Part shown: one piece after another, positions 12,094 to 23,035 of the stretch
Layout of the letters: each line of letters begins with the position of its first letter
Numbering within the stretch: position 1 is the stretch's first letter
Assembly (NCBI GenBank): GCA_002900995.3
Contig: CM035314.1
Span: 2,069,258 to 2,133,257 of the forward strand
Source of the DNA: Ganoderma boninense
Taxonomy: Eukaryota > Basidiomycota > Agaricomycetes > Polyporales > Polyporaceae
DNA length: 64,000 bases
Reading direction: 5' to 3'
The notes under the pieces: model-generated
The model's input: only the letters and a program-made list of their open reading frames with translations
Told to the model about the DNA's origin: nothing
Database searches by the model: none
Made by a program: the position numbers and the translations under genes

Positions 12094-12327
12094 CTACAGC
12101 CAGTCCGTCTCCCAGTGTACATCTTCCACCGCTGAGTATGTCTCAGTCTCTGTTTCACAGGGAGTAGAGGTCACTCACGTTGCACGGCCTTCCAGCTGCG
12201 ACGACTCCGGGAATGATGATGACGACGTCGATGCCGGCAACGGCTCCGCGGGGAGGGCGCAGGATGCGAGAAAGGAGAGCATGATGGCGAGCAGCGCGAG
12301 GTACGTGATGCTCATCCGAAGGTGCAT
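12094..12327 (-). CDS. Small secreted peptide precursor-like gene P2 (about 59 aa)
   Basis: The first exon (12,327-12,186) encodes a signal peptide of the type MHLRMSITYLALLAIMLSFL, a Ser/Pro-rich linker and SSQLEG. The second exon (12,131-12,094) encodes VEDVHWETDWL and stop, so its end matches P1 (HLETDWL) and the LEG before the junction matches VEG in P1. Joining them in frame needs a 54-bp intron with the weak donor GTGCAA. A stronger donor (GTGAGT) seven bases downstream would put the second exon out of frame. So either the weak donor is used, or the gene carries a small frame lesion. The shared C-terminal motif at the same exon position makes common ancestry with P1 likely. No Lys-Arg site is present. 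Function as precursor peptide is inference. Confidence 0.5.
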
Positions 12328-12965
12328 TAGGGATTGACGATTAAAGTCAGAGACTAGAGTAAGAACAGAAGAAAGGATTTCACGTTGGTGGGCGCACCAA
12401 TGTGCACCGACGTCGCAGCTGCTCGGGATTTATGCAGGGTAAATTCGCGACCCAAGCAGAAGAGGGCGAGGCGTCCCCATGTTCCCGACGGTCGCAACGA
12501 GGATGCTGGCAGGAAAATTCCGCGCCTCGTCTTCACTTCGAATCTGCTCCATGTGCTTTCCTGGCGGTGGTACTCCGTTACTGAATCTCGTATTCCATCT
12601 GCACAACGTACGCCCTATGCAATCCATCGGTCCACCTCGCTGACTTCGACCCGTTTCTGCTATGGCCATATCACAGAAGCTCCGTTGGGTTAGCAAAAGT
12701 TCTCTCTTGTTTCCGGACAAATGCGCATGATGTTGCACGTTAGACCTGCGCGACGGTAGTGTTAAATGTGGCGCGAGGAAGGGCCAGTGCTAATGGTCGC
12801 AGGAATTCAATATTTCCAGATGCAAGGGCCGCGAGCCGGTCAACTTCGTGACACCTGCCGGCGTCCGCGCTGCAACATGACACATGGCATGGAATGGCCT
12901 GCTCCGCACCACAAGAGACAGGAAGGCGAGGTATGCGCTTCACCTATTCGTCTTCGACAAGGACT
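12328..12965. other. Divergent promoter region between P2 and UstYa-like gene
   Basis: P2 is read leftwards and the UstYa-like gene rightwards from this 0.64-kb stretch, so it should hold both promoters. A weak TATA-like GCATAAAT lies on the minus strand near 12,437-12,444, about 110 bases before the P2 start. No other gene is supported. Confidence 0.4.
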
Positions 12966-13612
12966 ATGCTAACCAAACGCACCCTCGAAAACACACTCGT
13001 CGCCCTGGCCATCGTCGCGCTCGGCCTGAACGCGATGTTCAAGTTCGCTGCATGGAACGCGATCGCACGATCACAAGACTCGAATAAGGATAATGGTTCG
13101 TCCTCCCCATTATCCTCCCACATTATTGTACTCACTGAGCGCACCATTTCACAGCCAGAATATTGAACGTCGAGCCTCGCAAGGAGGTCTCGCTTCAGTT
13201 CGACAGCTGGACACGCTACAAGCTCGACTCGGCTCAGCAGTGGGCCCCGCTCTTCCCTGAGGGCGGCGTCATCCACCTCGGACCGACGCGCGCACCGTAC
13301 ACCGTGTCGATGATGCACCAGCTCCGGTGCCTCGACGTCATCCGCGACCAGCTCACCCGGCCGAGGAGCGAGCGCGACGCTGAGCCGACGCGGCACTGCC
13401 TGAACTACGTCAGGCAGATGGCGACGTGTCGAGGAGACCTGCAGTTCGACCCTATTCAGTACCCGCACAAGGTTAATGCGCTACACCCGCATGCTGTAAG
13501 GAGATGCAAGGATTGGAGGGCGGTGTACGACGCGGTGTGGAAGAACCAGCAGCAACATAGGGATTGGTTGAAGGAGAAGAGTAATGCGAGTAACGGAGTA
13601 GTAGAGAAGTAG
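12966..13612 (+). CDS. UstYa-like (DUF3328) protein 1, variant motifs
   Basis: Two exons, 12,966-13,095 and 13,155-13,612, join in phase 1 and give 195 residues. The start MLTKRTLENTLV is followed by one membrane helix (about residues 9-28), then a lumenal domain. UstYa-family proteins are known to catalyse oxidative cyclisation or other oxidations of peptide natural products in fungi, and carry two HxxHC motifs. Here the first is HQLRC (around 13,318) and the second reads PTRHC (around 13,388), so one His of each pair is replaced. The following contexts (CLDVIR and HCLNYVRQ) are typical of the family. An in-frame upstream ATG at 12,933 exists, but the chosen start puts the helix at the N-terminus. 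The gene is divergent from the peptide genes P1 and P2. Whether the variant motifs are active is unknown. Confidence 0.8.
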
Positions 13613-14686
13613 TGGAATGATTCAATTGTGAGCCTCCTTTGAAATTGACACACCTCGGAGGTGTTGGATGTATGTCCTCAGACCTCATTGCACCAACGAG
13701 TTCTACGAATGGTGAGAGCACAGCGCACAGTTATGAAGGAGTCTACACAGGTCTGCCTAGACTGCGCGAGCCGCCGAAGGTGTAGCGCCCCCTCGGAAAT
13801 TGCCGCCCTAAGCTCATCGCACGACTGCGCTTCCTGTAATATCGATTTGCTCCACTCCTCTCATCATACACGACGACGACCAGCATTAGCCCTAGGCTTT
13901 CCACCTGCAACTCGATTTGTCGTATTGTCTCTCCTCGTTGTCCTGCTTGAGGCCTTGGAACAGTTCGACATCGCCTGGCCTACACGTCGTCTTACCGGTA
14001 GTTCTTCTCGTCGACGTGTTCAAAGCTCGACTCGGAAATCCTGAATATCTGTCGTGGCTGTTATTCCCCGTAGCATCTCCCAGACTCTGCCAGATGACCT
14101 CGTCACTGGCTCCTACATCTCTCGAGTCACCCCGCGACGTACCCCAAGCCCTCGATAGAACAATATGACCCTCATCCCGAAGAACGCTTCCTGCTTCTCA
14201 TAGTATCCGTGAGCATATGCTATTCCTCACTTGTTCCTTCATGTTCTCACACACTCAATTCATTTCCGCTCCTTAGATGTACTACCCCCCGTCCCCAGAC
14301 CTTTTCGAGGCCGGCGCTGTTTTCATATCTATCCCGCCTAGAATTATCGCTCCTGCGCCGGTGAACCTGATCGACAGCTATCGTGCCGCTCTGGCGCAGT
14401 CTGAGCTCTCGTCTCTATCGCCCGCCCGCATGGAAAGAAGTCGTCTTGCGCGCTCCGAGCTCTACAATGGATGGTGGATCACTCTTCCGCTACCCTCGAT
14501 AAGGTTTGTCTCGGGGAGGACGAGACTCGGATGCTCTCGGGGAGTGCTTAACTCCAGCACACATCAGCTCCCCGATGCTCTCGATGTTGCGCCTGTGCCC
14601 TGTTTGGCCACCATCCCTACCATCTACAACCATCGCAGGCTGTGGAAGTGATCTCCCAGGTCGCAAGGGCGAACAACAGCTGCAGG
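13613..14686. other. Intergenic region upstream of membrane protein C1
   Basis: Open frames of 80-127 codons occur but carry no recognisable domain. A frame starting at 14,277 ends shortly before the C1 start and could be part of the leader. No RNA gene or repeat was seen. Confidence 0.35.
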
Positions 14687-16058
14687 ATGTCCGACCCCAA
14701 CGCGATCTTTCAGCACTCGTACTACATCGGCAACAATTTCAACGCGATCCTCTATGGTACGCATGTCATGGCCTTCTCCACCCTTCACCCCAGTGCAGAG
14801 TCATTAACCTCCGGTGCGTGCTTCACAGGCGTTGAACTAGTGCTCTACTTCGCCAGTGTGAGGTTAATCATGCACGGCCGCTGCAAGGTCGGGGAGGCTC
14901 GTAGGCGGAGCGACCGGCGTTTACTGTACCTCAGCACGGGCCTCCTTCTCATGATCACGGTCTACATCGCAGTACAGGCGGTGTTCGGAGAGGAGATGTG
15001 GATCGTACACGTTGACTATCCCGGAGGCTCCGCCCAGTACCTCGCAGATAACGCCGCCGTGTGGTACCAGACCCTCGGCAGCGCCGCCTCCATCGTGCTT
15101 AACCTGATGAGCGATGGGCTGCTCGTGAGTGTTTCTAATTCGCGGCCTTCTGCGGAGGGTTGTGGCCATGAAGCTGATACGGCCGCAGATATACCGCACC
15201 TCCATCGTCTGGAGCGACTGGCGCGTCGCGATCTTCCCCTCCGTCCTCTACGTCACCACCGCCGCGCTTGGGATCCTTACATGCTACGCCTCGGGCACCC
15301 CCAGCTCCGATTTCTTCACCGGGTCGGCCGCGCTCATCGCGCTCTCGTACTCCACGGTCGTTATCACACTCAACTGCACGTGCTCCGCGCTCATATGCAT
15401 CCGCATCCTCTCCGTCTCGCGGCACATGAAGCGCACGCTGGGCCACGACGCGGCGATCCAGGCGTATGCGGGCGTCGTCACACTCATCATCGAGGCGATG
15501 CTGCCGTACACGCTCTTCGGGCTCGCGTACGTCGTCACGCTCGGCGCGGGCCACCCGACCGCGATATTCTGGCTCTCGGTGTACGTCATGATGACCGTGC
15601 GTGCTTTTCATCTTTCTTCTTCGCTCTTCTCCCGGTGCTAGGGGGTGCTGACTCCCGGTTCCTTTCCGCTTCATATTGCGTTTCGCATACAGTGCCTATC
15701 TCCGCAGATGATCATCCTCCGTGTGCTCATGGGTCGCGCCTGGTCCCAGGATGCGGTCTCAGGAACTGCCCTGCCTTCCCCGTCCCTGCCCACCTCGATC
15801 TCAAACTCGAACTCTGTTTCCAACTTCAATGAGGACGTGAACACGAAGCGGCTCTCCGCTATGACCGTGTCGAGCCCCAACCGCTCGCGGTTCACGTACA
15901 GCAGCGAGGCCACCGCTGTCAACCTGAAGACGTTGTCGCTCTCGAAGGTGTCCTTGTCTGGGTCGCGCGAGTTTAGGGACAGCAGGACCTTCGTGGACGT
16001 CCCGCTGCCCTCTCGGGACTCCTGGACGAACGGGACTACGGTTGGGACTGCGCTTTAA
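14687..16058 (+). CDS. Seven-helix membrane protein, family C, copy 1
   Basis: Starts MSDPNAIFQHSYYIGNNFNA, with exon 1 ending at 14,756 inside AILYG and exon 2 beginning at 14,829 with VELVLYF; further introns follow the codons for SDGLL and YVMMT. The family features are the N-terminal NNFNAILYG, FGEEMWIVH after the second helix, AAVWYQTLGSAAS in the third, a CLSPQM(I)ILR step after the last helix, and a Ser-rich cytoplasmic tail of about 100 residues. Around seven helices are predicted from hydrophobicity. Three paralogues (17.7, 25.6 and 27.7 kb) share all these landmarks. The family is common in agaricomycetes and uncharacterised; a receptor-like or transport role would be a guess. It lies between the two UstYa-like genes, which may be meaningful or may reflect local amplification. 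Confidence 0.85.
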
Positions 16059-16277
16059 TTCTTGCCTTGCCTCGAGTGGGATGCCCCCAAAGATACATTC
16101 ACCTTCGTTTGTTGTTTTATTAGGGTATATGAACCGCCCGTGCTCTTCGACCTGCTTTCAAAATCCTCACTTTCCTTCTACTCGAAGTTCTTGTTCTTCG
16201 GATACGTACAGAACCAACGGTCGTATAACGGCTCACAAAACACGCTCCTTCTCTGTCCCCACCCCCGTAAAGTTCAA

Positions 16278-16982
16278 TCAAACCGCCTTCACCGTCTGGT
16301 CCCGCACCTCGACCCACTCCTCCCAGCGCCTCAGCATCGAAGCATAGAAAGCCTCCGCGTCCATGCACGTCCGCTCGGCCCCCACCCTCTCCTGCGTGAA
16401 GTTCCTCGCAAACGCGTCCCCCGGCTCGAGCGTCGCGTCCGCCGCGCACAGCGTCGACTCGCGCAAGAAGCTCAGGCAGTGCTCCGCGTGGTGCAGCGCG
16501 TGCCCCTCGGGCACCGCGTCCGCCGCGAGCGCCCCGCGGAGGGCGCGCAGGCAGTGCTGCTGGTGCGCGAGCGCGACAACGCCGATGCGCGCACGCGGCG
16601 GCGGGCCGAGGTGCGTGTTGCCCATGTCGTGCGCGGTCGCGGTGTAGAGCCACTCGAGCGGGGCTTCGGGCGCGTGGATGGCGTAGCGCACGGACTCTTC
16701 GATGGACATGTGGACGTACGGGCGCGGGGAGTGCAAGGGGAAGCGTTCGGGGACGTCGTCTTCGACCCAGGCTAGAGGGGGGTTCGTAGTGATCAGCGAC
16801 TCGCGAGGCTTCTACACCGTGCGCATGCTGCGATGATGTCTGGAACGCTTACTGTAGTGGAAGAAGGGGGGCGGACGCTTTTCGAGGCCTTTTCTGATGA
16901 CTTGGACGAACGCGTGGTCGATCCAGATGTTGACGACGCCGAGGAGGGCCAGGAGGAATAGGGAGAGTGTCCGGGACATCAT
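16278..16982 (-). CDS. UstYa-like (DUF3328) protein 2, intact motifs
   Basis: Two minus-strand exons, 16,982-16,853 and 16,771-16,278, join in phase across an 81-bp intron (GTAAGC to a CCTCTAG acceptor), giving 207 residues. The start MMSRTLSLFLLALLGVV forms a single membrane anchor. The ectodomain contains WVEDDVPERF near the junction, then both canonical HxxHC motifs: HQQHC (CLRALR follows) and HAEHC (CLSFLRE follows). These motifs are considered the metal-binding active site of UstYa-type oxidases in dikaritin pathways such as ustiloxin. An intron at the same phase and place as in the paralogue at 13 kb supports both models. The start could also be the second Met at 16,979. It is convergent with membrane protein C1 (220 bp apart). 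The oxidase is likely functional; its substrate is unknown. Confidence 0.85.
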
Positions 16983-17718
16983 GCTATGATACAGCATTCC
17001 CCAGAGGAGGCATCCAGCTGTGCGTTTCGTGTCCTCGTAGAAGTATCACTGGGGCAGCCTGATGAGCCTGCGAGTGGCATGCGCTCCGCCGTGCGTACCC
17101 CAGGATTCTAGTGCTGTAGGATGCAGAAGCGGCGGAGAAGCTCGGTTTCAGGGCCGAGACACAGTCGTCCTTACCATCCATCCGTGGCGGCCTGTGGCGG
17201 GGATGCCCGTTTGCATCGGCAACCGGTGATTCTTGCCACCGCGTTGGGCTGACGAAGATGAAGAAGGAAAGTGGTGATATACTCTTGAGCAGGTGAGTAA
17301 TAAATCGTCGCTCGACAAACGCAAAAGTGAAGCTTATTTGTTCGATTTTTCTTCCCAGTGCCTCTATGTCCGACTGCTTAGCACTCGCTTCGATTAGGTG
17401 CTTAGTACGTATTAGACTCCCCTATCTTCTGTTCAAAGCTCTATCTCAACTCGGCCTCTTTCAATATCCCAGTCTCCAACTACAAAGGTTCTCACATCGA
17501 TGCTATCAGCCCGCCCCTTCATTTCGTCCGGCTCGACTCGGAGAGCACATGACGAGGCCGAGAATGAACTTCGACAAAACTGCTCGACGAGCTCCTCGAT
17601 CGGCGACGAGCTAGTAGTACCCTTGTGATGTTATAAGGTTAGTGCTACTCGTGCAGTCGGCGACCTGTGCGCCGCGTGTGAGTGGGCCGTTGCGTCTTCT
17701 GCCCTTCACGACCACGCC
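16983..17718. other. Intergenic region between UstYa-like gene 2 and C2
   Basis: A divergent promoter region. I searched both strands for a third short signal-peptide gene with an ETDWL-like end and found none. Open frames here are short and without domain. Confidence 0.4.
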
Positions 17719-18990
17719 ATGTCGTCCCTCTTCCAAAACGCATATTACTTGGCAATCAACTTCAATGCGATCCTGTACGGTGTGTGTTGTTCTATTCATT
17801 TGTTTCATGGTAGGCACTAATTTCCGGCCACGATCGGGTATCGTTGGCATTTAATCGCAGGCGCGGAGCTCGTCATTTACTGGATGACCCTGAAGGCGTT
17901 GGTCGAGAAGAGGAAACACTGCCGGTGTTCGAGCACCGACGAGTTCTATGCGGCGTTCAGCACGGCGCTGTTGGTCCTGATCACGATCTACATGTCAACT
18001 GAGGCGGTATTCGGCCAAGAGATGTGGATCGTGCATTCCGGAGACCCAGGCGGCCCTACGGAATTCTTCACGAAAAACGCGAACGTCTGGTACCAAACGA
18101 TGGGCACTACCGCGTCAGTAATCCTGATCATGCTGAGTGATGCACTCCTTGTACGTGTTTTAAATCCTCACCGTGCTGGTTACGTGTTGACTGAGTCTGC
18201 GCTGCCATGTAGATATACCGGATATACGTCGTATGGCCCGGTTTCCGAGTCGTCGTGTTTCCATGCGTCCTTTACATCGCAAGTGTCGGTAAGTCGTCAG
18301 ATCTTGAAATGAGCCGCACGACCGCCTCTCTCACCACATGAATGCCTGTCACCGTTACACCACCTTCACCGCCGTGGCAGCGCTCGGGATCATCGAGCTA
18401 TACCTCTCCGGCAAGCCCAGCGCCAACTTCTTCGTCGGGACGGCCGCGCAGCTCGGCCTGGCTTACTACGCCACCACGATCTCGCTGAACGTCATCGCAA
18501 CGGGCGTGATCTGCGCCCGCCTCGTCTACTTTGCGCGCCCCGCCACCTTGCAGCAACTTGCCACAAAACGTCCGATTGCCACGGGATCGTGGGCCGGAGC
18601 GGCGGTCCTGTGGTTCACTGGAACGCTCCCGATGGTCGTGGAGTCCGCGCTGCCATACAGCTTGGCGGGCGTGGCGTTCCTCGTTTCGTATGGGATGCAG
18701 AGTGACGTTTCCGTCCTCTTCGGGGCCCTGTATGGCATGTTCACGGTGAGTGCCGCTATTACTACCAATCCGAACGTTTCTACTATGGCGTCGTGCTCAT
18801 TCTGCTGCCGTAGTGCATCTCGCCACAGCTTATTATACTGCGCATCGTAACGGGGGAGGCGTGGACGCGGGACAAGACCGCGCAGGTGGTGGCCACATTG
18901 GAGGGCGAGAACCTTCCAGCTGCGAACACTGGTATTGCGAGTGAGGCAGATGCCAGTTCCATGGACCACAAGTCTGTGCAGGAGGTGTGA
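17719..18990 (+). CDS. Seven-helix membrane protein, family C, copy 2
   Basis: Starts MSSLFQNAYYLAINFNAILYG and shares the family C landmarks: FGQEMWIVH after helix two, NVWYQTMGTTAS in helix three, an intron after SDALL, another after YIASV, GIIELYLSGKPSANFF, and CISPQLIILR after the last helix. The tail is shorter (about 45 residues) than in copy 1 and ends DHKSVQEV. Small introns of 50-85 bp interrupt it at the same places as in its paralogues. It ends only 138 bp from the 3' end of the convergent gene at 19,129. Function unknown; membrane protein with roughly seven helices. Confidence 0.85.
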
Positions 18991-19128
18991 TGGGTTTGAT
19001 TGTGCTTGCGTTCACGACGCGTTATGAATATCTGAAATGTATTCTGACGCATGTATTCTATGCTACCTCTCCAACGACGATCAACGAGACGTATACAGGT
19101 TTCGAATGCTTCGATGCCAAGCAGTGCA

Positions 19129-20186
19129 TCAGATGGTCTGGTGCTGATACATGTTGAGACCTGGAACAACGCGTCAGCTCGACGCCACGTCTCCATGCCC
19201 AAGTCGCGCCGGACGCACCATAAGTCGTGTTCTGGCTCGACCAAACGTCGACCATGCACTCCTCGCCCCCCGCACACGCCACTTCAAACACATGCAGGGA
19301 CCCCCTCGGGCACGCAAACCGGTGGACCTCCGTCTCCCCGTCCAGGCGCGCCTGCAGCGTGGCGACCCTCTCCGCGCGTTTCGGCCGCGTGCGGTACGAC
19401 AGCGCCTTCACGTCGAGCGGGCGCGCGGCGACGAGGCGGAACACGTCGAAGCGGGACGCGGGGCTCATCGCGAACGACGCGCGGTCCTCGAGGGGCACGC
19501 CGAGGGGTGGGAGGGCGAAGACGAGGCGGCAGTCTTCCATCCCGAAGTCGATCGCGCGGAACTGGAGTATCGTGTGGACCTGTGGGATGGATGGTTGTGA
19601 GTCCATGTATGCTTCCACTGTGGAGTGGAGAACTGACGGTGGGGGTGACATGGAGGTGCCTCTCGTTGGGTGAGAGCATGCCCCACATCTCGTGCCAGTA
19701 ATCGCGCTCTCCGCGCGGCGCGAGCCTGTCCGGCTGGTCGACGTACACTTGGGCAGAGACGCGGGGGCGGACGAGGATGGGGTCGATGGGCGAGGATTTG
19801 ACCTTGCCGGACGCGTAGAGGTCCGTCAGCCCGATGTACGGGTCCGCGTACTCGAGGTTCGCGGCGAAGTCCTTGTCCTGGAAGACGGTGCCGTACATGC
19901 GCCAGACGTAGGCTAGCGCGATCAGGTCGATGCAGCCGACGAGGAGAACCGCGCTGAGGAGCCAGAGGACGAGAGGGGATATGTAATTGAACCGCTCCTT
20001 CCGAAAGACGTTGGGCCTCCTACTGTCAATGCGTGCGGCTGAGATAAGCGTTGGTCAGTGATTTTGTGAATTGGCTTTAAAGACCGTACCATCGTCGACG
20101 GAGTATGCAGGAGCAGCGTCCTCGCGGAGAGCCGGGGCGTCCACGTCGTCAAAGAGTTTTTCGTACTCGACGGAGTCGTACGGCAT
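19129..20186 (-). CDS. Single-pass membrane protein with conserved ectodomain (family G)
   Basis: Starts MPYDSVEYEKLFDD; after a small intron comes a basic stretch and one helix (YISPLVLWLLSAVLLVGC, about residues 50-70), then an ectodomain with VFQDKDFAANLEYADPYIGL, PRVSAQVYVDQ and HLHVTPT. An intron with GTCAGT donor leads to VHTILQFRAIDFGMEDC and to a C-terminal CMVDVWSSQNTTYG; the last exon (19,160-19,129) adds LNMYQHQTI and stop. Proteins with this ectodomain and such an end are widespread in agaricomycetes without known function; some databases label them after the But2 C-terminal domain, an assignment from memory that I cannot verify. A truncated copy lies at 24.5 kb. The start codon and the four-exon model are well supported by phase. 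Confidence 0.8.
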
Positions 20187-20916
20187 GCTTCAACGTCGAT
20201 TCCGATGGATGGCCTGAGTGAAAAACGAGAACCACTGTATTTGAGCAGACGGGTAGCGGCAATCCAGAGGGCGTAAGCGGATGTTAGACGTCCCTCGCGA
20301 TACAGGGAGGTGGCGGGTGGCAGTTCAATGCCAGTTTCGAGGCGTCAGCTGAGCGTTAGATTTTGCGCTAGTCGGCAGTATGTAGTGTCTCGGGTTTCGA
20401 ACGCACGCGTAAGTTTGTCCATTCCATGCCGTACGCTTGCGGCATTATGCCGGAGTGAAGTGGGCGAGATCTAGGAGATCTGTTCATCTCGAAGAATGAA
20501 TGCCACGGTACGCCAGTTTCAATAGGTCAGTGAGCATCGGGCTGATGAGGGGTCAGCGTGGCCCTTGGCGAACCCCGAAATCCCCGGGGACACTACGGGT
20601 CAGGCTTCGGCAAGAATGCGCACGCCCCGATGGCAGGTAAGCGCGACTATTAACGAAATACTTAAACACTTGTACAAATTATAGTATTGCGTACTGTAAA
20701 ATGTCGCTGTAAATCAATCCACTGTCCGAAGCTTCTATCCCATAGTGTCCAGTTCTAGCAAGCAACACGAGATAGCAGACGCTGCAGGGCGAGTCGGCGA
20801 CTCAGTCAATCCTGATCCTTGAACCAAGAGGATGCGAACACGACGAAAATATCCAACTCACTGCGTGCCAATCCGATCACCCAGCCCCGTCCCAGGCCCC
20901 TTGTCTCCTCCGTTCG
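20187..20916. other. Intergenic, no gene seen
   Basis: Contains an AT-rich patch around 20,650-20,720 and otherwise nothing recognisable. The first 100 bases are the promoter of the leftward gene ending at 19,129. Confidence 0.4.
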
Positions 20917-23035
20917 CTATCCCACAGCTCCCTCGAGTCGACAAGGCGCTGGGAGCTCGCAACGGTCCTCAGACCCGCAAGCTCGTCTTTCCCATCGCTC
21001 GCCGTCAGCGACTCGCGTGCCACCCGCGTGTATCGAGCAGGGGATAAGTTCAATTCCATCCCCGTCCGGGTCCGCGGGTACGCCGTATTCGCTCACGTCC
21101 AGATCAGTGTCCACGAAGAGCTGCGACCCCAAGTGCATGTGGACCTGCTCCCCCATCGACGCGATGAACGCGGGCAGCGGCGCTGCATTGTTGCTGCTTC
21201 TCATGCTCCGAGTCGTGGTCTGGCCGCCACCGCCCTCCGGCAGTTGCGACTCGGCGCCGCCAGCGAAGTGCAGGCTCAGCGACGCAGGCGAGCCCGAGAA
21301 CAGCGTGGACGTGAGACTGGTGGGCCCGGATGCCGCAGCGCGGTTTGCGTGGTGGAGGTCGAGGAGGAAGCGGCAGGTCAGGATCGCGGTCAAGCTGTGG
21401 GTCAAAGTTGAAGGGGGGGGGGCAGGGCCATGGTCAGCGGGTGTCGCTGTCGGGAAGGGACTCGTAGATGGGGGATAGAGTACGTACGGAGAGATGAGGA
21501 TGGTGGCGAAGGTCTCGAAGAGGGCGGCTTCGACGATCTGCAATGGAGAAGTGAGGGACAGGTTGCATAGGGACGGAATGGCGCAGAGACGGGGGCTGGG
21601 AGAGACGTACAGCTTGGGGAATGACGCACATCGCGTTCATGATGGTGAGGAAGCTAGTGGCATCGCGATCAACGGGGTGCTGAGCGCGGAGACGAGAGAG
21701 ACCCGGTGCGTGGATGGACGGACTCACATGAAGTAAATGCTCCCTGGAAGTAAGTATCATCCCAGAATTTGTGAACTCGACTTCAAGACGGATCATGGGC
21801 ATCCGAATGGCACGCACCATTCTGCAGCATGACCCCCACCAGTGACGGGCCTACCAACACCCTTCTTTGCGTTTTGTAGGAGGAATACGTCTTCGCCCAT
21901 GTCACAAACAAAACGAGCAGGTCTCCTGCGATGCTGCAGACTCTGGTCGCTATTTCCACTATTCAGAAATCGTTCGCAGTTAATGTCCCATCTCGCGAGT
22001 AATATGCAGACCGAAGACTCCACTTACAACTAGATATAGAAGCGGCGGCCATTATGTGAACACCGGGTCGATCACAAACGTGTTTCCTGAAATGATGGAG
22101 GGAGACGCACTTAGGTGATACTAGCCACGGGGATATTGGAGACCTATTAATGACCGAGCAGTTCCATGGGCTTGGTAGCAAGATTGGTTGCTGGACGTAG
22201 GCGTTTATCACCTAGCATTCAACGAACGGTGTGAATCAGAATCAGAGGCCGTGCGGTTTAACGCGCAAAAAGGACAGCGGAGCGCACCACTACAGCCATG
22301 CTGGGCACAAAAAGAAGGAGAAAGGTAAGGAGCGGTAAAATTTTATTTTGTGGCGATAGGGCGTAGATTCTGAGGGCTGAGAAACCTGCGTGCAAGCGTG
22401 ACGACATCGATACCCATGTGAAAGCTGGAATTCAGAGTAGGCCCGCCGGCTTGAACACAGACTTACTCGCAGGGGTGAGCGCATACCATACCAGCATCGC
22501 GGTTTGTAGCCCGAAATTGACTCGGCACCTGCAGGCATCCGAGTCGGACCTCGTATCAGCGGACTGGCACGGACCAGCGATAGGGTACGTACGCCTAACG
22601 ACAAGATTAGCAATCAGACGGCCTTGGTCAGGGCGAGACAATGCAACCACGCACCATATCGGACGACATAGGCATGTCGGACCGCACCGAGAGGGCTAAG
22701 TGGATGATGGGCGGGTAGCGGCTGAGTACATAGAGGACCGTCCCGCCCTTCGGCTTGAGTTTGCGCCGACCATTGTGAGAGGGCCAGAAGCAGCGTATTT
22801 CGTCGTCGAGAGAGATGAGCCAGTCGTATACGACGAGCGCTAGACGTATATGTTACATCAGCAACAGCAGAGTAGTACTAGTCGAGCTGCGACCCACCTA
22901 GCGCAGCCAGGGCATAGTACTCTGCTGCGAAACTTGTTGGGAGGCGTCAGTGTCTAAGTGGAGACTTGATGGGATCGTACTGTACACTTACAATGCTGAA
23001 AAGGCGCCGTCCAGGGATGCTTGAAGTGAAGTCAT
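20917..23035 (-). CDS. DUF6533-type seven-helix membrane protein
   Basis: About ten minus-strand exons. The start is MTSLQASLDGAFSA at 23,035, followed across two introns by the DUF6533 signature ALVVYDWLISLDDEIRCFWP and VLYVLSRYPP. Later exons give FGLQTAMLVWYALTPA, FSALRIYALS, the helix with RVCSIAGDLLVLFVTWAKTY near 21,900, the block VGPSLVGVMLQNGSIYF, and LFETFATILISPLTAILTCR before FLLDLHHANR. The long tail of about 130 residues is hydrophilic and ends at 20,917. Order and motifs match the large agaricomycete family that pairs an N-terminal DUF6533 domain with six or seven helices; the role is unknown. Exons between 22,450 and 22,050 are less certain, in particular around the VINAYVQQPILLPSPWNC segment. 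Confidence 0.75.

Noticed and set aside
15135..15674. 179-codon minus-strand frame inside membrane protein C1
   Set aside because: Antisense shadow of GC-rich exons; charged low-complexity translation, no domain, and the plus-strand gene is supported by three paralogues.
14642..15832. Single 396-codon plus-strand frame
   Set aside because: It reads through introns of C1 and then continues in the wrong frame (His/Arg-rich). The spliced model matches the paralogues.
16062..16775. 237-codon plus-strand frame over UstYa-like gene 2
   Set aside because: Antisense shadow; the minus strand has a signal anchor and both HxxHC motifs.
16772..16852. Frameshift in UstYa-like gene 2 at the C6 run
   Set aside because: Using the CCTCTAG acceptor at 16,772 gives a phase-consistent intron, so no lesion is needed.
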